A stretch of 64,000 bases of DNA from Spirosoma fluviale (GTDB lineage Bacteria > Bacteroidota > Bacteroidia > Cytophagales > Spirosomataceae): assembly GCF_900230225.1 (NCBI RefSeq), contig NZ_OCNH01000001.1, positions 2,294,001 to 2,358,000 of the forward strand. The letters are read 5' to 3'. Shown here in pieces: positions 53,873 to 62,617 of the stretch; within the stretch, counting starts at the first letter, position 1, and the number at the start of each line of letters is the position of its first letter. The notes under the pieces are model-generated. The model had not been told where the DNA came from, made no database searches, and saw only the letters and a list, made by a program, of their open reading frames with translations. The translations under genes and the position numbers were made by a program.

Positions 53873-53938
53873 AAAATGGATAATGTAAAACGAATAATGG
53901 TTGAAATGGGGTGTTATTCATTTTACATTATCCATTTT
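53873..53938. terminator. 25-bp hairpin between permease and regulator genes
   Basis: 53873-53897 pairs with 53914-53938, one G-T pair (AAAATGGATAATGTAAAA words). It fills the 80-base gap between the second permease and the regulator start, ending five bases from the regulator ATG, so it could attenuate transcription or hide the ribosome site. Confidence 0.7.
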
Positions 53939-53947
53939 ACATTAAGT

Positions 53948-55102
53948 TTATTCTTCGTGTAAAGCCGTGGCCGGTTGAATGCCTGCTGCCTGCCGACTTG
54001 GGAAGAAGGCACACAGGGTGACAATTCCGTAGATGATCAGCATGGCAATCAGAATGGCTGTCACATAGGTGCCCGATTTGACGTCAAACACATTGAGCAA
54101 CGGAAATTGTGCGGCAAACAACAGCCCGATCAACAGCGCGAAGGTAGCCAAAACCCATATTTCGCCGATGAACTGAGTAGAGATTCCGTTGCCCGTTGCG
54201 CCCAGCGCCCGACGTAACCCTATCTCGCCCCGGCGTTTGGCAATGCTCAGATTTAACACACCGAACAAGCCAAGCGCCACGTTGATCAATAAAAAGCTAC
54301 TGACAATCAGGGCGATGATGATGGGCACGAGCACGAGGTTGTGCTGATTTTTGCGCGAGTCCGTCAGATAATCTACCTCTACATTCCAGCCCGTCATCAT
54401 GGCGGCAATTTCCTTCACCAGTTTAGCTTCGAAGACAGCGTCGGTACCAGGTTTGACTTTCACCAACACGGTATCGTTCCAGGTAGCATCGGGCTTAAAT
54501 AACTCAAAGACAGCGGGTTTGTCCGACATAAACTCACCCTTTGATTTAAATGTATTCACGACACCAACCACTTTGAACTTTTCGCCAATGATTTTCCCCA
54601 GTGGATTTTCATTCTCGAACAGTTCTTCTTTTACCTTCTGGTTAATGACAAGTGGCGTGTATTTACCAACGCTGTCCGCATACTGGTACCACTTTCCTTC
54701 CGTTACGGCGATGTCGAGCGTTTTGGCGAAGTTTTCGTCGGTTGCGTAAAAATCGGCCATCACTTTTCGCTTGTTATACTCAATACCGTTGTTCATGGTA
54801 TTGGCCGAAAACGGGAAATTGCTGCTCATGCGCGACACCGACTCGACTTCAGGGTAGGCCTTCAATCGTTGCGTCACCCGCTGAAGTTTCTCGGCGATAG
54901 CAACAGTATCCTGGTTACTCTTCAGCCCAACGGCCCAGACATTTTCGTACGTAAAGCCCATCGGCTCACGATAGTTGCGCACATTGACAACGATCAGCGT
55001 TGCCAGCCCGAAAAGCACCATAAACGAAGCCCAGATCTCGACGATCAGCAGCGCGTGGGCTTTCTTTTTGTTCCAGATTAATTTTAGCAGATGAGAGATC
55101 AT
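53948..55102 (-). CDS. ABC transporter permease, FtsX type (second subunit)
   Basis: 384 residues: N-terminal transmembrane helix (ALLIVEIWASFMVLFGLATL), a periplasmic MacB-like core domain (about 50-245), then three C-terminal helices around 258-380 (FtsX domain; SIAKRRGEIGLRRALGATGN). Six bases downstream of the first permease gene. The pair should form a heterodimeric permease that, with the ATPase, works as a mechanotransmitting transporter like MacB/LolCE. Confidence 0.9.
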   Translation of the reverse strand: MISHLLKLIWNKKKAHALLIVEIWASFMVLFGLATLIVVNVRNYREPMGFTYENVWAVGLKSNQDTVAIAEKLQRVTQRLKAYPEVESVSRMSSNFPFSANTMNNGIEYNKRKVMADFYATDENFAKTLDIAVTEGKWYQYADSVGKYTPLVINQKVKEELFENENPLGKIIGEKFKVVGVVNTFKSKGEFMSDKPAVFELFKPDATWNDTVLVKVKPGTDAVFEAKLVKEIAAMMTGWNVEVDYLTDSRKNQHNLVLVPIIIALIVSSFLLINVALGLFGVLNLSIAKRRGEIGLRRALGATGNGISTQFIGEIWVLATFALLIGLLFAAQFPLLNVFDVKSGTYVTAILIAMLIIYGIVTLCAFFPSRQAAGIQPATALHEE

Positions 55103-55107
55103 GGGAA

Positions 55108-56355
55108 TTAAGATTTAAGCGCTTCGGCAATGTTTAGTTTCGACATGCGGAGGGCGGGTAATACACCGGAGAGGAGGCCAAAGAGCAGGCATACGACTAT
55201 GCTGATTACGAACACATACAAATTTATCGTCAGGTCGGCATAGGCAATCATGCCGCTGGTATTGATCAGATGGATGACGATGAATGTCAATATCAAGGCG
55301 ATCGCCCCACCGATGAACGTAATAAAAATGTTCTCGACAATAAACTGCCACATGAGGGTGCGAATGGGTGCCCCAAAGGCTTTTCTGATACCTATTTCAG
55401 AAGCCCGCTCCATAATGCGGCTCACATTTATATTCACCAGATTGATGGCCGGTAGGCCCATTAGCATAAACAGGACGAAGAAAATGATGCCGAAAAAGAT
55501 AGCTTTCATGCCTGGATTTCCGTTCAGGATCGACCCCAGAAAATTTTCCAGATAGGGTACACTTTTCACATCCATGACCGCAAACTTAGTCCCATCCTGA
55601 ATAATGGGCAATGGAATCCGGTCGATATGACTTTGAAACTCCTCCTGAATGGCTGGCAAGTCAGCTTTATCTTTTCCCAGGATCATAGCCACATAACCGC
55701 CCCGCATTCCGGTGCCCTGGTAATTACTTTTGGGAGCGGTATATGGAAAGAAAACATCAGCATACGTAAATGGCCGGGTAACCGGGCTGGCTTTCACCAC
55801 GCCAATGACCTTGTAATGAATGTTTTCAATTTCGACATCCTTGCCCACGACAGGCTCGCTGGAATTCTCAAAATAGTGCTTTTTGAAATCATCGGTGATG
55901 ACCGCTACGTTGTCGCCATTTGCAATATTCTGTTCGTTGTAGGGTTTGCCTTCCAGAAACTCAAAGCTGGTCACCTGCCAGAAATCAGCATCGGTAAACT
56001 TGGTGTTGAGCTTGATTTTCTGCGAGCCGACGTAGGCATTCGAGCTATTGATAAAGGTTGTGATCGTAACACGCTCCGCAGTTTTCAGCGACTTGGCATA
56101 ATCCGTCAAAAACTTGAAACTCATTGGGCCATTACTACTCGATGTCCGGCTCGAATCCTGAAGATGCATTTGCATAACGTACAGGGTTCGATCCCGCTTC
56201 GTTTCGGGATAATGGCTCCCGATCAGGTGGTCGAGAAAGGAGGTCAATACCATCAGAACGGTCAGCGTGAGGCTGATTCCGAAGAGGGTGATAAAGGTGT
56301 AGAACGGATGCCGCAGCAACACCTTCCAGGCGATTTTTATGTAGTTCAGTAGCAT
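55108..56355 (-). CDS. ABC transporter permease, FtsX type (first subunit)
   Basis: 415 residues from the ATG at 56355 (MLLNYIKIAWKVLLRHPFYT); the frame reaches a GTG at 56379 inside an intergenic repeat, which is why I prefer this start. Same layout as its neighbour: one N-terminal helix, a periplasmic domain, then the FtsX domain with SRIMERASEIGIRKAFGAPI and three helices. It has no ATPase of its own; the ATPase gene is the one just upstream. Confidence 0.9.
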   Translation of the reverse strand: MLLNYIKIAWKVLLRHPFYTFITLFGISLTLTVLMVLTSFLDHLIGSHYPETKRDRTLYVMQMHLQDSSRTSSSNGPMSFKFLTDYAKSLKTAERVTITTFINSSNAYVGSQKIKLNTKFTDADFWQVTSFEFLEGKPYNEQNIANGDNVAVITDDFKKHYFENSSEPVVGKDVEIENIHYKVIGVVKASPVTRPFTYADVFFPYTAPKSNYQGTGMRGGYVAMILGKDKADLPAIQEEFQSHIDRIPLPIIQDGTKFAVMDVKSVPYLENFLGSILNGNPGMKAIFFGIIFFVLFMLMGLPAINLVNINVSRIMERASEIGIRKAFGAPIRTLMWQFIVENIFITFIGGAIALILTFIVIHLINTSGMIAYADLTINLYVFVISIVVCLLFGLLSGVLPALRMSKLNIAEALKS

Positions 56356-56360
56356 ATTTT

Positions 56361-56454
56361 GTACCCGACAGCATGGCACCGGCCACCCGGCCTGCTGTCG
56401 GTGTGTAATTGATATATTTTAAATAAACGCCGACAGCAGGATGCTGTCGGGTAC
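56361..56454. repeat. Nested inverted repeat containing a dispersed palindrome
   Basis: GTACCCGACAGCAT (56361-56374) pairs with 56441-56454; inside, CCTGCTGTCGG (56391-56401) pairs with CCGACAGCAGG (56430-56440). The right half contains GACAGCAGGATGCTGTC (56432-56448), exactly the 17-base core also present at 20041-20057. It occupies the gap between ATPase and first permease genes. Confidence 0.65.
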
Positions 56455-56456
56455 AT

Positions 56457-57119
56457 TCATAACACTTGCGTGCCGTCAAAAAGGCGGATGAGCCGGTGGG
56501 TACGTTTGGCCATTTGTTCGTCGTGGGTGACCATGACGATGGTGGCGCCCTCCTTGTTGAGGTCCTGGAGAATAGTCATGATCTCGTTGCCCATGGCGCT
56601 GTCGAGGTTACCCGTTGGCTCATCGGCCAGAATAATATCGGGATTGCCGACGATGGCGCGGGCAATGGCGACGCGTTGCTTCTGCCCGCCCGACAATTGC
56701 TTCGGGAAGTGCTTCATTCGGTTGCTCAGGCCCACTTTGGCGAGGGCTTCTTTGGCGTACTCCTGCCGGGGTTTCCCGTTCGTGGACCGATACAACAGCG
56801 GAATCTCGACGTTATCGAGCACGGTCAGGTCGTTGATGAGGTGGAAGCTCTGGAAGATGAAGCCGATTTTCTGGTTGCGCAATTTGGCCAGTTCCTTGTC
56901 GGTGTACTTCATAACCGGCTGGCCATCCAGTTGCACGGTTCCACTTGAGGGTTCATCGAGCAACCCCATGACGTTGAGCAAGGTACTTTTGCCGCAGCCC
57001 GATGGACCCATAATGGACACGAATTCCCCTTTTTTGATGTCGAGGTTGATGTTGTTCAGCGCCAGCGTTTCGATGGTGCTGGTTCGGTAGACTTTTTCGA
57101 TGTTCTGGAGTGATATCAT
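56457..57119 (-). CDS. ABC transporter ATP-binding protein, MacB/LolD type
   Basis: 220 residues from ATG 57119 (MISLQNIEKVYRTSTIETLA); the longer frame to 57152 adds 11 residues that do not fit the family. Walker A GPSGCGKST, signature LSGGQKQR, Walker B IILADEPTGNLDS. The ADEPTGNLDS motif is characteristic of ATPases partnering FtsX-type permeases. In the cluster between TolC and the two permeases. Confidence 0.94.
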   Translation of the reverse strand: MISLQNIEKVYRTSTIETLALNNINLDIKKGEFVSIMGPSGCGKSTLLNVMGLLDEPSSGTVQLDGQPVMKYTDKELAKLRNQKIGFIFQSFHLINDLTVLDNVEIPLLYRSTNGKPRQEYAKEALAKVGLSNRMKHFPKQLSGGQKQRVAIARAIVGNPDIILADEPTGNLDSAMGNEIMTILQDLNKEGATIVMVTHDEQMAKRTHRLIRLFDGTQVL

Positions 57120-57201
57120 AATTTTTGGCGTTGGGCAGGGGGCGGAGGGCATGGAGCTAGGGGCGTGGCGAATTTGCCGGATTTTTACCCTATGCCCTCT
57201 G

Positions 57202-58668
57202 CTAGTTTATTTTCTGGTTCAATTCAAAATCATATAATGTCAGCAAACGAAGCGTGTAATAGGCCTGCCAGTAATCACGCAGAGCCAGAATCGCGTCACG
57301 TCGGGCGCGGTCTTTTTCCTGCGTGGCGATGCCCAGATCGGTTACACTGAGGTCGCTGAGCTTAAAGCGGTCCTGCGCAATCTGGTAGCGACTCTGGCCG
57401 ATTTCATCAGCTTTGGCCGTGAGCGTCACCTGCTGCCGAAGCATCTGCAGGAGCGTTACCTGGGTGAAAATCTCCTGCTCGAATGTGAGCTTATCCTGCT
57501 CTACCGTTTGCTGGGCCAGTTCGCGGTTCGCCTTCGCCGTCTCGACAATAGCCTGCGCCCGGCCCCAGGTCATGATGGGGAGCGTAAATTGAAGGGCAAT
57601 GTATTCGCGGTTTTGCGGCCGAACGTAAATGTCGCCAAAGTTCGGTCCCTGATTGGACAAGCCGTATCCGGCGGTCAGGGTGGCATTCAGGCCGTTATTT
57701 TTGCGAGCTTTCTCCAGATCGCGTTCCGCTTCCAGCAACCTCCGCCGAAACCCGATGGCCCCCGCCCGATTAGCAACCGCTTCATTGAGCGCCCGCTTTA
57801 CATCCACGACAAATTCAGGAATCTGATTCGGAATGGCCAGTTCAAGCGGAGCCGACTGCCCCGCATTCTCATTTCGGTAACCCACAAATGTTTTTAGCCT
57901 TAGCGATGCCACAGCCGCCGTTTGCCGTGCAGAGGCCAGGTCTTTTTCGGCATTCAGCACACTGAGTTGTAATTGGAGTAAGTCGTTTTGCGATATTTTA
58001 CCCAGATCGAGTTTATGCAGGGCTATCCGGTACAGTGTATCATTGTTGGCGCGGTTTGTTTCGGCGATTTGAAGGTTCACCTGCGCCACCAATAGGTCGA
58101 AATACAAAGTCGTAGCTGAGAGTGACACCTGTTCCAGCGATTCGATCAATTGCTGATTTCCCTCGGCAAACAACAGCGGCTGAACTTTCTTTTCCCAACG
58201 CATGGGATTGAACTGAAACAGGGGTTGCGACAGGCCGATGCCAAACGGAATACCATTGTAGAGTGTATTGTTCTGAATAAAATTATCGAACCGCTGAATC
58301 TGCTTCTGGACGAAAATCGTCCCACCCGTTGGGGCAATGGTCTGGCTGAGTGATAAATTTAGTATCGAGTTATTGTACGAAACTGGCTCAAACCGAATGT
58401 TTCCATCGGGCTGCGTCACCTGTATGTACGAGCGGGTGAAGTTTGGCAGGCCCCCATCCAGACTAAGCTGCGGCTTGAACTGCGCCAGGAACGACCGGTA
58501 GGCCCAGATGTTGGTCCGTTGCTGCGTATTGGCCCGCTTAGCAGCCACCGATTGCCCCTGTGCGAGTTGAATGACGTCGGTTAAGGTGGTTAATTGGGTT
58601 TGAGCGAGTAGCTGGCTGGGGAGCCAACACAGGAAAATCAGCAGATAATAAATACGAGTCATAACCAT
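57202..58668 (-). CDS. TolC family outer-membrane efflux protein
   Basis: 488 residues, signal peptide MVMTRIYYLLIFLCWLPSQL then LAQ. Two OEP repeats of helical coiled coil with the typical pattern NLSLSQTIAPTGG in the first and QFTLPIMTWGRAQAIVETAK in the second. It should form the trimeric outer-membrane channel of a tripartite exporter together with the HlyD-type adaptor upstream (6 bases) and the ABC pump downstream. Confidence 0.92.
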   Translation of the reverse strand: MVMTRIYYLLIFLCWLPSQLLAQTQLTTLTDVIQLAQGQSVAAKRANTQQRTNIWAYRSFLAQFKPQLSLDGGLPNFTRSYIQVTQPDGNIRFEPVSYNNSILNLSLSQTIAPTGGTIFVQKQIQRFDNFIQNNTLYNGIPFGIGLSQPLFQFNPMRWEKKVQPLLFAEGNQQLIESLEQVSLSATTLYFDLLVAQVNLQIAETNRANNDTLYRIALHKLDLGKISQNDLLQLQLSVLNAEKDLASARQTAAVASLRLKTFVGYRNENAGQSAPLELAIPNQIPEFVVDVKRALNEAVANRAGAIGFRRRLLEAERDLEKARKNNGLNATLTAGYGLSNQGPNFGDIYVRPQNREYIALQFTLPIMTWGRAQAIVETAKANRELAQQTVEQDKLTFEQEIFTQVTLLQMLRQQVTLTAKADEIGQSRYQIAQDRFKLSDLSVTDLGIATQEKDRARRDAILALRDYWQAYYTLRLLTLYDFELNQKIN

Positions 58669-58674
58669 CTGGAT

Positions 58675-59934
58675 TTAGCGTTTGGGGTCAATGGTGATTT
58701 CTTCCAGATTCTCGTACTCGCTCAAATCCGTCAGGATCACCTGATCACCCGCCTGTAACCCCGACTTTATCTCCACAAAATCAAAGTTCGACAGGCCGAG
58801 GGCCACCTCCCGACGTTGTGCCACCAGGCTCCCTTTCGGCAGTACAAATACGTATTGTTTCCGTTTGCCTTTAAACGCCGGGCCGTTGGCCACCCGAACC
58901 GCCTTCGCTACCCGGTCGGTGATGACGAATACCTCCACTTTCATGTTTGGCCGCAGGGATGCGTGGTGGTTGTTGTCGAGTTGGATAACAAACTGGACGA
59001 TGCCGTTTTTCACAGCGGGTTTCACCTGGGTAATCAGCCCCCGCAAACTGGTTTCGTTCAATTTGATAGTCACCGGTAGCCCCACTTTTATCTGATCCGC
59101 ATACACATCCGAGCACGACCCTTCGACCCGAAAACTGGCCAGGTCGGCGAGTTTGGCCAGCATCTCCCCCTCGTTGACGGCCGAACCGATGTTTTCATTC
59201 ACCCAGGTTAGTACGCCCGGCCGGTCGGCAATGATGTCGGCCTGTTTGAGTTTGTGGGTTAATTCTTTCAGGTTTTTCTCTTCGATCTGCGCCTGTAAAG
59301 TCGTTTCGCGGAGGCTGGCGCTCATGGATTGCCGGTTATAAGCGAGGTCGTTTTCCAGTTGTTTCTTTTCCAGTTCGGCAACCCGAAGTGCGTTTTCGGC
59401 ACGGGTCACGTCTTCGCCGGTGCTCCCCCCTACTTTCTGTAATCGTCTGGCTCCTTCCAGATCAGCCCGGAGCCGGTTGATGTTGAGCAGTTTTATCTGG
59501 TCGTTGACTTCGGCATCGTACAAGCTTTTGTTGAGTTTCATCCGCAACTGGTCGATGCCGTTGCGTTTCAGGGCCAGCTGATCATTGAGTTTTTCGAGTT
59601 CGATTTCGGTCAGGGATTTGTCCATATCCAGAATCGCCTGACCGGGTTTAACCGCCGTACCGGGCGTGAGCAACACCCGACGAATGCTGGCCCGAATGGG
59701 GCTGGTGTAGATTTGTTCGTAAGCCGGAATAACTTCGCCGGTGGCATTCAGCGAATTTTCGACCGGCCCCACCTCTGCCGTCGCCGTCCTGATTTTGTTG
59801 GCATCGATAGAGGTCTTGAGTGCGTTCCGCGTCCAGGCAATCACCAGAGCCAGCGCAACCACGACCGTAATCCCAACGATCCAGTTTCGGTTGCGGCCAC
59901 GATTGGCAATTTCCGGGGCAAGTTCCTTATCCAT
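58675..59934 (-). CDS. HlyD/MacA-type membrane fusion protein
   Basis: 419 residues. Single N-terminal transmembrane helix (WIVGITVVVALALVIAW, about 18-34), lipoyl/biotinyl half motifs (around AIRRVLLTPGTAVKPGQAIL-type stretch at 78-98 and ADIIADRPGVLTWVNENIGS near 232), a long coiled coil between (about 105-225), then beta-barrel and membrane-proximal domains. Periplasmic adaptor of an ABC efflux pump. First gene of the cluster, directly after a sigma-54 promoter. Confidence 0.93.
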   Translation of the reverse strand: MDKELAPEIANRGRNRNWIVGITVVVALALVIAWTRNALKTSIDANKIRTATAEVGPVENSLNATGEVIPAYEQIYTSPIRASIRRVLLTPGTAVKPGQAILDMDKSLTEIELEKLNDQLALKRNGIDQLRMKLNKSLYDAEVNDQIKLLNINRLRADLEGARRLQKVGGSTGEDVTRAENALRVAELEKKQLENDLAYNRQSMSASLRETTLQAQIEEKNLKELTHKLKQADIIADRPGVLTWVNENIGSAVNEGEMLAKLADLASFRVEGSCSDVYADQIKVGLPVTIKLNETSLRGLITQVKPAVKNGIVQFVIQLDNNHHASLRPNMKVEVFVITDRVAKAVRVANGPAFKGKRKQYVFVLPKGSLVAQRREVALGLSNFDFVEIKSGLQAGDQVILTDLSEYENLEEITIDPKR

Positions 59935-59962
59935 TTTCTGTGCAGTTTCTCACAGATAGATA

Positions 59963-59978
59963 GCCAAACAGCGTGCCA
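59963..59978 (-). promoter_or_regulatory. Sigma-54 (-24/-12) promoter of the efflux operon
   Basis: Minus strand TGGCACGCTGTTTGGC. It fits the sigma-54 consensus TGGCACG-N4-TTGC at all fixed positions but one (TTGG for TTGC). The predicted transcript start would be near 59952, about 18 bases before the HlyD-type start codon. The sigma-54-dependent activator encoded in the same cluster makes this more than a chance match. Confidence 0.7.
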
Positions 59979-60031
59979 GCTGATATTGCACTAATAGTCA
60001 ACCAATTAGCGAAAACTAACAATTGAGGAAT

Positions 60032-60067
60032 TGTGCGATTTCGCACAGTTGGTTATGATTTCGCACG
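60032..60067. promoter_or_regulatory. Candidate upstream activator site for the NtrC-type regulator
   Basis: Palindrome TGTGCGATTTCGCACA (60032-60047) followed by a second half-site ATTTCGCACG at 60058-60067; the two ATTTCGCAC copies are exactly 20 bases apart. The palindrome centre is about 88 bases upstream of the predicted start of the efflux transcript, the normal distance for an activator of sigma-54 promoters. Confidence 0.5.
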
Positions 60068-60280
60068 AATATCAGGCATAAAAAAATCAGTTAACCACGG
60101 AGACGGTCCGCCGTGCCACAGTTCTAAATGCCCTTCCCTAAAAGCCGATTAAACAAAGGTTTTGAGAAACCTCACAAGGCAGATTTAAGAATCTGCCATC
60201 ACAGAATATCCAATGATTTTGTGGTTTTTAGCCCTTAGCTTTACAGACTGAGTGCGTTTTCCAAAAACCATCAAAACTAT

Positions 60281-60320
60281 CTCTGTGAATCTCCGTGTCT
60301 CTTTGTGAATCTCTGTGGCA
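60281..60320. repeat. Four 10-bp tandem units (CTCTGTGAAT family)
   Basis: CTCTGTGAAT, CTCCGTGTCT, CTTTGTGAAT, CTCTGTGGCA follow each other in register, ending four bases before the GH92 start. The complementary word AACCACGGAGA occurs at 60093-60103, in inverted orientation, so the whole 60093-60320 stretch may be an inserted element. Confidence 0.7.
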
Positions 60321-60324
60321 AAAA

Positions 60325-62613
60325 ATGATGAAAATTAGCTTAACAATCCTTTTCCAATTTCTCGCACTTTTCTCCTTCGCACAACAGAACCTCGTCCCGT
60401 TTGTCCACCCGCTGATTGGCACCGAAAAAATGGGGCATACGTTTCCGGGAGCCACCGTTCCTTTTGGTTCCGTCCAGCTCAGCCCGGATTCCGATACGCT
60501 TTCGTATGAACTGAATGGAAAATACAACGGCAAGGTGTATAACTATTGCGCGGGGTATAAGTACGAAGACAAAACAATCGTCGGCTTTAGCCATACCCAC
60601 TTTAGCGGCACCGGCCACTCCGACCTGGGCGACTTTCTGATCATGCCCACGCAGGGAGCTTTACAGCTTAATCCAGGCGTAGCCTCCGATCCAAGAACCG
60701 GATACCGCTCGGCCTTTTCCCACGCCAATGAAGTGGCCGAAGCGGGCTATTATAAAGTCAAGCTCGACGACCACGCCATCACGGCCGAACTGACCGCTTC
60801 GAGCCGGGTTGGTTTTCACCAGTACACGTTCCCCAAATCCGACCAGTCGCACATCATTCTGGACTTGACGCACGGTATTTACAATTACGAGGACAAGGTT
60901 GTCTGGACGTATGTGCGGGTCGTGAACGATACGCTGATAACGGGTTACCGCCAAACCAACGGCTGGGCCCGCACCCGAACGGTCTATTTCGCGCTGTCGT
61001 TTTCCAAACCCTTCAAATCCTACGGCCAGAAAAATCTGGATAAAGCGCAGGTCTACAAAGGTTTCTGGCGCAAGTTCGATCAGACGAAGAACTTTCCCGA
61101 GATAGCGGGCAAACGAATACGGATGTATTTCGACTTCGACACGGAAACGGGCGAGAAAGTAAAACTAAAAATGGCCTTGTCGCCAGTGAGTCAGGAAAAT
61201 GCGCTGGCGAATATGCAAACCGAAATTCCCCACTGGGATTTTGAGCAGACCAAAGCCAAGGCGCAGGCCGACTGGAACCGGGAATTGAACAAGATCCAGA
61301 TCGACGCGTCGGAAACGGACAAAGTAAATTTCTACACCTCGCTCTACCACTCGTTCATCAACCCAACGATGTACATGGATGCCAACGGGCAGTACAAAGG
61401 GCTGGACCAGGGCGTGCATACGGCCAATGGCTTCACCAATTACACGACCTTTTCGCTCTGGGACACCTACCGGGCACTGCACCCGTTTTTCAACCTCATT
61501 CAGCCGGGACGCAATAACGACATGGTGCAGTCCATGATGAATCACTACGACCAGAGCACCTTGAAAATGCTGCCGGTCTGGTCGCACTACGCTAATGAGA
61601 ATTGGTGCATGAGCGGCTACCACAGCGTATCGGTCGTGGCCGATGCGATTAATAAAGGCGTTTACAAAGGTGATGCGAATAAAGCCCTCGATGCCTGTAT
61701 TGCTACCTCAAACCACCGAAGCTACGAAGGTATTGGCGACTACATCGACCGGGGCTACATCCCATCAACGGCAAATGGTACCTCAGTATCGAACACGCTG
61801 GAGTACGCATATGACGACTGGTGTATTGCCCAACTGGCGAAGAAACTGAACCGGCAGGATGTGTATGATACCTATCTGAAACGGTCCGAGAACTGGAAGA
61901 ACGTCTATGACAAATCGATCGGTTTCATGCGTCCCCGACTGGCCGATGGCTCGTTCAAAAAGGAGTTCGATGTGTACAAAACCGATGGTCAGGGCTTCAT
62001 TGAAGGTAATTCCTGGAACTTCAGCTTTTTCGTTCCGCAAGACCCAAAATCGCTGATGGAGACAATGGGCGGTGCTAAAAAGTTTACCACCCGGCTCGAC
62101 TCGTTGTTTTCAATGCATTTGCCCGATGAGTTTTTCGCCGAAACGGAGGACATCACCCGCGAAGGCATCATTGGCGGCTACATCCACGGCAACGAACCGG
62201 CTCACCACATCGCCTATCTGTACAACTGGACCGGCCAGCCCTGGAAAACGCAGGAGCGCGTTCGGATGATCCTCAACATGCAGTACAAATCGACGCCCGA
62301 CGGGCTGGGCGGCAACGACGATTGCGGGCAGATGAGCGCCTGGTATATGTTTTCGTCCATGGGTTTCTATCCCGTAGCGCCGGGCTCTGAGGTATACTCA
62401 CTGGGCAGCCCATCCGTCAAAAGTGCCCGGCTGAATCTGGAAAACGGCCAGACGTTCACCATCGAAGCCATCAATCAGGGTGATAAAAATGTGTATGTGC
62501 AGAAGGTAATGCTGAATGGCAAGCTGCTTGCAGAGCCAACCATTAGCCACTCGGACATTATGAAAGGCGGGAAACTGACGTTTTACATGAGTAATAAGCC
62601 AGTGAGAAAGTGA
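60325..62613 (+). CDS. Glycoside hydrolase family 92 (alpha-mannosidase-like), secreted
   Basis: 763 residues from ATG 60325 (a second ATG follows directly); the frame before it runs through the CACAGAG repeats to a GTG and is not credible. Signal peptide about 1-19 (ISLTILFQFLALFSFAQ). GH92 signatures: VHPLIGTEKMGHTFPGATVP at the start of the mature protein, SLWDTYRALHPFFNLIQP (about 378-395), FIEGNSWNF with the probable acid Glu560, and GNDDCGQMSAWYMFSSMGFY (663-682) where Asp665/Asp666 are the putative base. Calcium-dependent exo-alpha-mannosidase of the extracytoplasmic space; linkage unknown. Confidence 0.94.
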   Translation: MMKISLTILFQFLALFSFAQQNLVPFVHPLIGTEKMGHTFPGATVPFGSVQLSPDSDTLSYELNGKYNGKVYNYCAGYKYEDKTIVGFSHTHFSGTGHSDLGDFLIMPTQGALQLNPGVASDPRTGYRSAFSHANEVAEAGYYKVKLDDHAITAELTASSRVGFHQYTFPKSDQSHIILDLTHGIYNYEDKVVWTYVRVVNDTLITGYRQTNGWARTRTVYFALSFSKPFKSYGQKNLDKAQVYKGFWRKFDQTKNFPEIAGKRIRMYFDFDTETGEKVKLKMALSPVSQENALANMQTEIPHWDFEQTKAKAQADWNRELNKIQIDASETDKVNFYTSLYHSFINPTMYMDANGQYKGLDQGVHTANGFTNYTTFSLWDTYRALHPFFNLIQPGRNNDMVQSMMNHYDQSTLKMLPVWSHYANENWCMSGYHSVSVVADAINKGVYKGDANKALDACIATSNHRSYEGIGDYIDRGYIPSTANGTSVSNTLEYAYDDWCIAQLAKKLNRQDVYDTYLKRSENWKNVYDKSIGFMRPRLADGSFKKEFDVYKTDGQGFIEGNSWNFSFFVPQDPKSLMETMGGAKKFTTRLDSLFSMHLPDEFFAETEDITREGIIGGYIHGNEPAHHIAYLYNWTGQPWKTQERVRMILNMQYKSTPDGLGGNDDCGQMSAWYMFSSMGFYPVAPGSEVYSLGSPSVKSARLNLENGQTFTIEAINQGDKNVYVQKVMLNGKLLAEPTISHSDIMKGGKLTFYMSNKPVRK

Positions 62614-62617
62614 GTGT

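Larger units (their letters stand above)
59979..60324. other. Divergent regulatory region between efflux operon and GH92 gene
   Basis: No coding frame. It contains the enhancer-like palindrome at 60032-60067 and the CACAGAG-type repeats at 60281-60320. The bases 60120-60260 show nothing recognisable. Confidence 0.5.

Noticed and set aside
56457-59934. MacAB macrolide exporter by name
   Set aside because: ATPase and permeases are separate proteins and there are two permeases, so the specific name and substrate are not justified.
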